This document shows positions 57,225 through 64,000 of a DNA stretch of 64,000 bases, in pieces (positions within the stretch are counted from its first letter, which is position 1; each line of letters opens with the position of its first letter). Source of the stretch: Vesta saturnalis. Its lineage: Eukaryota; Arthropoda; Insecta; Coleoptera; Lampyridae. Position numbers and translations under genes: made by a program. The notes under the pieces are model-generated. The model was not told the origin of the DNA. It made no database searches and was given only the letters and a program-made list of their open reading frames with translations. The stretch lies in NCBI GenBank assembly GCA_036346205.1, contig JARFJB010001495.1:5763501-5827500 (forward strand), given 5' to 3'.

Positions 57225-58493
57225 TTAAGTCTTAAAATTATCATAAAACAAAACTTTTAATAACAATTTTTATTAACAGGTTAACAAGAACACAACATAG
57301 CACAAAAATGCACATAAAATAACAAGGTGACAAACAATAATGGTTACAGCTGATCAAAATGAGATCCACTAACCTCCACACATAATCCCACACGCCTTCA
57401 CAGCTCTCTTTTCTATTCGATATTTGTGAAATTGTCACGATTGTTGGTAAATGCATAAAAAATTCGTTCGACCAATTTCTTTCTTGAAGATGCTTTACTT
57501 CACCCGTACACTAACGACTTAATATGGCCCCACAGATAAAAGTCTAAAGGTGTGAGATCTGGCGATCTGGGCAGCCAGTGTACAGGTCCGTTTCTACCAA
57601 TCCATCGGTTGGGAAATGTTCTGTGCAAAAACTCCGTTACAATACGCCCGTGGTGTGCAGGAGACCCATCTTGCAAATATTACATGTTTTGACGTACAAT
57701 TAAGGGAACATCTTTAAGCAATGCCGGTAAATTTTCTTCCAAGAATTGTTTGTACATTTCGGAGTTTAAGTGCACATTAAAAATGTCTGTCTCCGATAAT
57801 CCCGGCCCAAACATTTACCGTGAAGCGATGTTGAAATCCGGTAATAGTAATTTCATGAGGATATTCATCTGACCAAACGTGCTCATTATGACTATTGTTG
57901 ACTCCATCCCGAGAAAGAGTTGCCTCATCACAAAAGAGTGTAACAGGAATGTTATCATCGTGTGTAATCATCCATTCACAATACCGAACCCTTGGAGCCA
58001 AATCGTCGGGAAGAATATGCTGAACGGGTTGAAGGTGGTAGGGATTCATTCCATTTTCGCGAAGAATTTTCGAAATCGTGGTCCTGGTTCTACCAGTGCC
58101 TGCTTTTATTCGTTAAACAAGCCGTACAGGAATACCATATCATTGTATTCCTCATTTGAAAATTGATAAGGCATGATTTAATTGTAATTTAAATTAATTC
58201 TAATTGTTACAAAGCAGATGATAAATTGTATTTACATTAAAATAATGTTTGATACAAATGACATGAAACGTCAAATAAGACACATTTCTCAGTTTATTGT
58301 GGTAATACTTGCTAGGCAACCAAAATTGCTCTCACGATTTTTACAGTGTGGATCTCATTTTGAACAACTGTAACCATTTTTGTTGGCAACCTCGTTATTT
58401 TATGTGCATTTTTGTGCTAAGTTGTGTTCTTGTTAATTTGTTAATGAAAATTGTTATTAAAAGTTTTGTTTTATGATAATTTTAAGACTTAAG
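57225..58493 (-). mobile_element. Tc1/mariner-superfamily transposon, copy 5, TIRs about 150 bp
   Basis: 57225-57372 matches the reverse complement of 58345-58493 and surrounds a minus-strand transposase remnant of the same family as copies 1-4. The TIRs are shorter and the outermost tips could not be defined, so the element may extend slightly further. Confidence 0.7.
57340..58174 (-). pseudogene. DDE transposase, DUF4817-type, broken (copy 5)
   Basis: The ATG at 58174 gives MPYQFSNEEYNDMVFLYG, then a deletion removes most of the helix-turn-helix region. MNPYHLQPVQHILPDDLAPR starts at 58049, with the first aspartate in LFCDEATLSRDG and FTVNVWAGIIGD following. In the next frame LQDGSPAHHGR (second aspartate, near 57670) and LTPLDFYLWGHIKS (third, near 57540) are 41 residues apart, as in copy 3. 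Stops include TAA just before the LQDG motif. It is the clearest example of the DD41D spacing on an otherwise motif-complete catalytic domain. Confidence 0.82.
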
Positions 58494-60029
58494 CAGCTGT
58501 TAAGAGTATTCTCTTTCCTTACTTTTGCATTTTTCTTCAACCGGCCTCATCTCCTTAGGGGTTAGGAATTGGGAAAAATTGCACATAATAATTTTTGCTT
58601 AAAATTGTTCAAAGAAAACGTATACGAATTCTTTGTAGTTCCCCTGCGGATACCCTGTATAAAGGAGGCTGCATAATTATCCCAACAAAATTGTTATTAA
58701 AACTGTTTCATTTTTTTTATTTCCATTTTGTAGGTTGGGAGGTCGTGTCTAGAAGCCTGGATCGAAAATGAATTGGTTTCATAGCGTGTGAAGAAGATTT
58801 GACTAGGGGTAAACTTTTTTCAGTATCATTGAGACAAGAGTTTGATGTAAATATATCCAGAAATAGATTGGGTTTGTCTATAGAATCAGCAAGATGTCAT
58901 GGGGGGAGACGAAAATGTTCTAAACTTTTACTGATGGCTTTAGCTAAAAATCAATATTTACGACTGTCCAAAGCAGATTTAGCTAGTATATTGCATTTTT
59001 GTTGTTCAAACAAGTTTTTAACTTCATAAATAACACTTTTGCAGGTATTTCTTGCACCAACGTAGTTCACATGACTCTTACCCTTCATGAGGATGACGAA
59101 GACGCGTACTTGAAAAGTACTCCATGGTCAGATCGTTGCAGTGTGAAAAAAACTGAAGTTTATTGAACAAGTAGGTTTCAAGTAAGAAAGAGGAGATATG
59201 GAGTATCTTTATGGCTATCACGAATTCTTGTGGGTTCAGAGATCATTTGTGTGAGATCACATAATTCACAAATTCAAGCCAATTATAGTTATGAACATTG
59301 AGATCTCTCAGAATTGAGGTTTCGCGAGATGGAATTTTTTCGAACTTAGTTAATTGAAGAAATCTTGAAATCTACTGCCATTGGAACACCATAAATTTTC
59401 AATTTTCACAAATTTAGGACCAGAATGTTTGAACCAAAACATGTGCATATTTTTTATTCTCCAAAGAAGAATTCCTCTTGCAAGCGATGTTATTCTTGAG
59501 ATAGGGTCACACTCCTCCTTTGTATCGACAGTCAGAGTGAAGGTTGTATTGGGGAAATTTGCAAGTCGAATTGATGGGAGTTTTTGGAGAAGACTTATGT
59601 TTCAGACACAGACAGAATATCAGCTTGTAATTATTCAACTTCTTGGTGAATACCGCGGACGTTACAATAATGGATCACGAAAGGAGTATTTTCGATGACC
59701 CCTGTCATCCCGGATATCCGAATGCAGTAGTATTTTACGTCCAGTATTTTTACCTTAGAAACCACAGCCATCTTTTTTTTATATTGGACTATCAATGCGA
59801 TAGGAAGATTACTAAGAGGGCGAGAGGAAAATAGATTAAGAATAGGGAAAGTATGATCGGCAGCCCGTACCGATCTTAGAAAATCAGAGTCTCGATGTTA
59901 AGGAGTCCATCGCGCAGTGGGGGTAGTACCTATTCAACTGGAACGGGGTACAGATGCCTCCCACCTTTAATTGATTGCGTTAAAGCTTAACATAATTAAA
60001 AGGCACACTAATTTGTTCAAATAACAATA
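58494..60029. other. Unassigned sequence with short frames
   Basis: Frames at 58799-59029 and 59381-59698 have no motif I recognise. 58740-59840 is slightly less AT-rich than its flanks and may be an old element, but I cannot name it. Confidence 0.35.
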
Positions 60030-61090
60030 CCGTAAACCTAGGGTACTTTAATGCCCACCACTTCGCAATTCTGTAACACTATAATCAACAGCAATGGTAT
60101 AGTCTCCCATCAGCTTTATTACTCTTGCCTCTAACACGTATCATGGAGACTGAACCCACATCTTTACGTTGGTACCTCTCTACCTGACTTTGCCATTCGT
60201 GCAGAGCACACAGATCACTATCACACGCGATCACCTACCTTTGGTGGTCAGTACCTTCAGTACCAACAACCCGTACCGTAACTGCAGAGTTTTGAAACGT
60301 CGACTGGATACATCTCCAACCACATTTCCACACCAGACCTTCTAACACCCTAAGATGTCGACAGAGCCATCGACGACGTAATTATCGCCTTAAAGAAAGC
60401 GATCGATACCAGTCACACTCAAAGCAATAAGTAGATCCTCCAAATCTCATCCACAACATATCATAAACTGGATCAAAGAAAGAAAAGACGAATTTGCGAT
60501 CAAATTTTGCGATTAGGGGCCCTGCTCTCAAAACAAAGTATAACCCCCTCAAAGTCTCTGTCGAGAGACCAAAAGAATCCTGAACACACGCTACATCCAA
60601 ACTGGATTACTAAAACGGTGAACTCTTCTATTCAGTTTGATAGACTGACCAGAAGAAGGGCAACCCTCAAATCACATCTTTCTGACCCTCAAGACCAGTT
60701 TTACCTACCATGAAAAGGCTGACATGTTTGCCCGTCACCTACAAACCGACTGTAGATCGCCCTTAGACCCACAGTTCGACAATGCCTTTTAAAGAACTCC
60801 TGTAAGGTCGTCTTTAACTGTTACATAACCTGAATCTTCTCGAAGTCTATATGGAAAGCGGTAATCTTTTCCATGTTCCCATCACGCCCAACCAAGTCAT
60901 TAACACTTAAGCAACACTCTACTCGCATTTTGACTCCCGAGACTACCATATAACCCACGCACCCTAACATAATGTCGCGTTTAAACAAAACACGATTAAA
61001 ACTCATGATTGTAATCAATACAATGCCACAAACACAATGCTCCATCATCCACAGAAGCATCGGCAAGGCTGAAGAGGAAAAAGACTCCTG
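60030..61090 (+). pseudogene. Jockey-like LINE remnant (endonuclease end to RT start)
   Basis: Plus-strand translation shows GYFNAHH near 60045 (cf. GDFNAHH of the apurinic endonuclease), PTFTSLV with a later DHLPLVV near 60225, INWIKERKDEF, and KADMFARHLQTDCRSP near 60715. A degenerate VPITPNQVIN follows near 60885. These are the landmarks between the endonuclease and reverse transcriptase of Jockey-clade retrotransposons. The frame changes several times and RT catalytic motifs are not visible. It lacks a poly(A) end here. Confidence 0.5.
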
Positions 61091-62720
61091 AGCATTTAGG
61101 ACAAATCAACGACATCCACAGAAAGAATTATTTATAATTCGCTCGTTTGTGTGTTAAAATTTAGAGTTGGAAAGTAAACAGTGTACTAAAATTAACTACT
61201 TATTTGCTTTTGGTTTATTAACGTTGCTTTTCCATTATTACTAAATTTGATTGAAATATAACAAAATTCAAATTAGCTTTTACCTGAGCTAAAGTAAACA
61301 TAAGTGGCAGGTAAATAATTAAAACTAAAGTTTAAATTGATTCTCCAACTAAATAAGCTTTCTTGAAAATTTTCAAACCTTCTGTAAGCTTCATTTAATA
61401 AGCAGACGTTTAATTTAGGTACCTATACATAATAATATACGACAAATTATATAATGGTAGTTGATCACCAAAACTTTAACGAAACTTTCAGAAACTCTTG
61501 TAATAAAAGTTTATTTGTAACTTAAAGGGACGACAGGTTCTAGCATAGAAATTAATTGAATGAGTAATGGCGTCTTTGGTACACTTCATTTGATAATTAT
61601 ATCATATACAAATTCCATCTCCTAATTTCTTTAACCATAATATAATTTAGATGTTATAAATAAGGAAGACCCTACTATATTTTAAAAAGCCCTATGAAGA
61701 CAGTTTTAAGTAGTATTTCGAACTAGGTTGAAAAAAGCTATCATTTACAGTAACAGAGTGGGAAGTGAAAATAAAATTTGAATTATAATATAAGAAACAT
61801 CGTTTTAATTTTGTAGTTTGCATATACCTAGTCTTTTCATGAATAATATAGAAATATTATACTAGAATTTTCAAATATGTTAATAAAAACAAAATTGTAA
61901 TGCGTAAAAAATATTTAAATTTGAGGAATTTTACGATGTTAATGCTACTCATAAATTTTTACAGGTTTATCTTAAATCTCAATCAAAATTCTATAAAAAT
62001 TGATTAATTTGCAAAAGTGGATTGCGTGTTACTAAATAGTTCATAGCCTATTGAGTAGGTACCTACTGTTTTAGGTGTGTTTATCGATGTTTATAATTGG
62101 ATACAGGGATACCTCATGATCTATTGCATATATCTGTGAAATGTATTTATATTACACTTCAGACAAGAGGGTGTGTTACAAAACCATATAAATTAACAAT
62201 TTTATGACCACAGTTTGAAAGCGATATAAAGCTTGTGCAAAACGAATTTGAAGTTGGTAATTTAAGCGAAAATTTATTTTTATCACAAATCGGTCAGCTA
62301 CTTTTGAAACCCTACTAACGCAGACCTTATACATACGTAATCTAATATTCCATTCGTTGAACTTTGGATATGCATTCAAATGCTTTTCTTATTTTTTGCA
62401 CAAATATACATGTTGTGTTTATTTGTAATTTTCCTCTCATATAATAGGAACGAGTGAAATAAGTTAAACACACCATTCTAAGTGACAAAATAAGTTACTA
62501 ACAACATAATAATAACGAAAAACTGTATTATTGAAAATCTCAATAAGCTCTAAGGTAAATTTTCAAATCAAAGCGTAATGTGCGTTTTTTATGAAATGTA
62601 TATACTATATGAACAATCACACTAGAAATAAAAACGGCTGCCAAATTATGTGCCATAATGCGTTCTGGTATATGTAAATAAATAACAAATCCTACAATAC
62701 CTGAATTTGAGTTATATCGA
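61091..62720. other. AT-rich DNA without recognised genes
   Basis: No supported coding region or repeat. Confidence 0.4.
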
Positions 62721-62724
62721 TTTT

Positions 62725-63230
62725 TAAACACGATAATTCCCCATTTTTGACCCGCCATTTTGAATTTTTTCATTTTGACAAATGATTTAGGTATTCTTAG
62801 CGATCTTAAAAACTCCCAAAACCCGAATTTCAAAAAAATGTTGCACCCTAAAAACGGTGTGCCACTGGCAGCTACTAATTTTTTTTATTTAGATAATGTT
62901 TTACAAATTAACAAAGTAGCAAAATTGATCATTAGCCCACAAAACCTGAATTTTAGTCATCGGATTTTAAACACGATAATCCCCCAATTTTGATCCGCCA
63001 TTTTGAATTTTTAAATTTTGACATATGATTTTACACTTAGCACTTTAAACACCCCTAACAGCCGAGTTTCAAAAAAATCGGTTGGTAAATTAAATAAACA
63101 CGATAATCCTCCATTTCTGATACGCCATTTTGAATTTTTCAATTTTGATAAATGATTTACACTTAGCGATCTTAAAAAACCCCAATACCAGACTTTCAAA
63201 AAAATCGGTTGATAAATTAAAAAATGCACA
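62725..63230 (+). repeat. Imperfect tandem repeats of about 125 bp
   Basis: CGCCATTTTGAATTTTT occurs at about 62753, 62996 and 63123, preceded each time by AAACACGATAAT and followed by TTTCAAAAAAAT. The first interval (243 bp) is about twice the second (127 bp), so a middle copy has decayed. Short frames on both strands are translated repeat. Confidence 0.65.
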
Positions 63231-63437
63231 ATTTAGTACTCTAAAATCGCCGCGCCAATGATTATTATATATTTTTTATTTTGAAATTATATAAAAAAAG
63301 TATTAGTTTGTTTTTTTAATTATGTAATTTTTTAAAATCTTAAGGAATGAATTTTTTTAATTCTCTAATCAGCTAAAAATTGGATTTTGCTCATACCTAA
63401 TTTCATAGCGATAGCTTTAATGGTTCAAAAGGTATCA

Positions 63438-63537
63438 CGCACGCACGCACGCACACACACGCAAGTACGTACGCACGCACGCACGCACGCATGCACGCAC
63501 GTACGCACGCACTCACGCACGCACACACGCAGACACG
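63438..63537. repeat. (CACG)n microsatellite
   Basis: Runs of ACGC tetranucleotides, with CACA variants and a few substitutions. Confidence 0.9.
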
Positions 63538-63799
63538 AAAATTGTTTCTAAAAAATTGTTTCTTATTGATAGATTTAATGTTTCAAAAGATATCGAGCAC
63601 AATCACATAGACACACAATCAGACACGAGATTTTCTTTTCCAAAAATGTATTTTTTGTATTGTTTAGGCCACTAAACGTCGAGAAATGTAAAAAAGTGTT
63701 TGAAAATTTAAACCGATTACATAGTTTTCTCTTGATACGTACGTATATGAGAAAGCAATTAAACGCATTCCAAGAAAGACGATATAATGCAATGAAGGT

Positions 63800-64000
63800 G
63801 TTTGTGCGTTTGTGTATACGTGTGCATGTGCGTGTGCTTGTACTTGTGCGTGTGCGTGTGCGTGTGCGTGTGCGTGTGCGTGTGCTTGTGCGTGTGCGTG
63901 TGCATGTACATGTGCGTGTGCGTGTGCGTGTGTGTGCGTGCGTGTGTGTATGTTTGCGCGTGTGTGTGGGTGTGCATGTGTGTGTGAGTGAGTGGGTGCT
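63800..64000. repeat. GTGTGC / GT microsatellite, continues past the window
   Basis: Hexamer GTGTGC and simple GT repeats to the end of the window. The reading frames here are artefacts. Confidence 0.9.

Noticed and set aside
62540..63229. Frames of 72-97 codons on both strands
   Set aside because: They are translations of the 125-bp tandem repeat and appear in several units.

Overview
The window looks like repeat-dominated, AT-rich chromosomal DNA of an arthropod, most probably an insect. The evidence is Tc1/mariner-type DDE transposases, a Penelope-like retroelement, a Jockey-like LINE remnant, Maverick/Polinton elements of the type seen in insects, a 72-bp intron with GTAAGT/TTTTCAG borders, and very long TA and CA/GT microsatellites. 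I see no ordinary host gene. Nearly every coding region belongs to a mobile element and most are broken by stops or frameshifts.

Layout. 1-15.4 kb: three DDE-transposon copies with very long (about 440-490 bp) terminal inverted repeats (1187-3411, 10881-13084, 13199-15355), a Penelope-like element bounded by inverted repeats (4204-6515), and a decayed second type of DDE transposase (6768-7870). 15.4-17.1 kb and 47.3-47.7 kb: the two halves of one CA/CCACACA microsatellite, split by an insertion. 47.7-50.6 kb: another long-TIR transposon, whose transposase 3' end is triplicated. 52.9-54.7 kb: a GTGTGTGC octamer array. 55.5-61.1 kb: a Tc1-like pseudogene, a tRNA-like sequence framed by a perfect 11-bp inverted repeat, a fifth relative of the long-TIR transposases, and a Jockey-type LINE fragment. 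The rest is unassigned AT-rich DNA with tandem repeats and microsatellites.

The centrepiece is 17095-47341, two nested Maverick/Polinton elements. The outer one (16.3 kb without its insertion) has tips AGTAGT...ACT and a 6-bp target duplication CACCAC, and sits inside the CA microsatellite. It carries the recognisable Maverick gene set: an OB-like small protein, an unrecognised protein, a PLA2-domain protein, an adenain-like protease, minor and major capsid proteins, a packaging ATPase, a retroviral-type integrase and a protein-primed family B DNA polymerase. There are also several lineage-specific small genes, including a two-exon coiled-coil gene and an intact 246-codon ORF. Its polymerase gene is cut in two by a second Maverick of 13.9 kb (27820-41740), flanked by a perfect ATTAGC duplication. 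That inner element has lost the capsid block and is a mosaic. It contains a 2.45-kb-arm inverted repeat, shuffled polymerase fragments, integrase tails and second copies of three 5' genes.

In a functional Maverick these genes would supply integration (integrase), replication (polymerase) and particle assembly (capsids, ATPase, protease). Here most are pseudogenes, so neither element looks autonomous. Two motif families stand out. The Maverick TIRs are full of AGGTCA half-sites, and the internal non-coding segments carry clusters of CAGGTAG-containing near-palindromes. Assignments rest on motif recognition by eye. No database search or alignment program was run.
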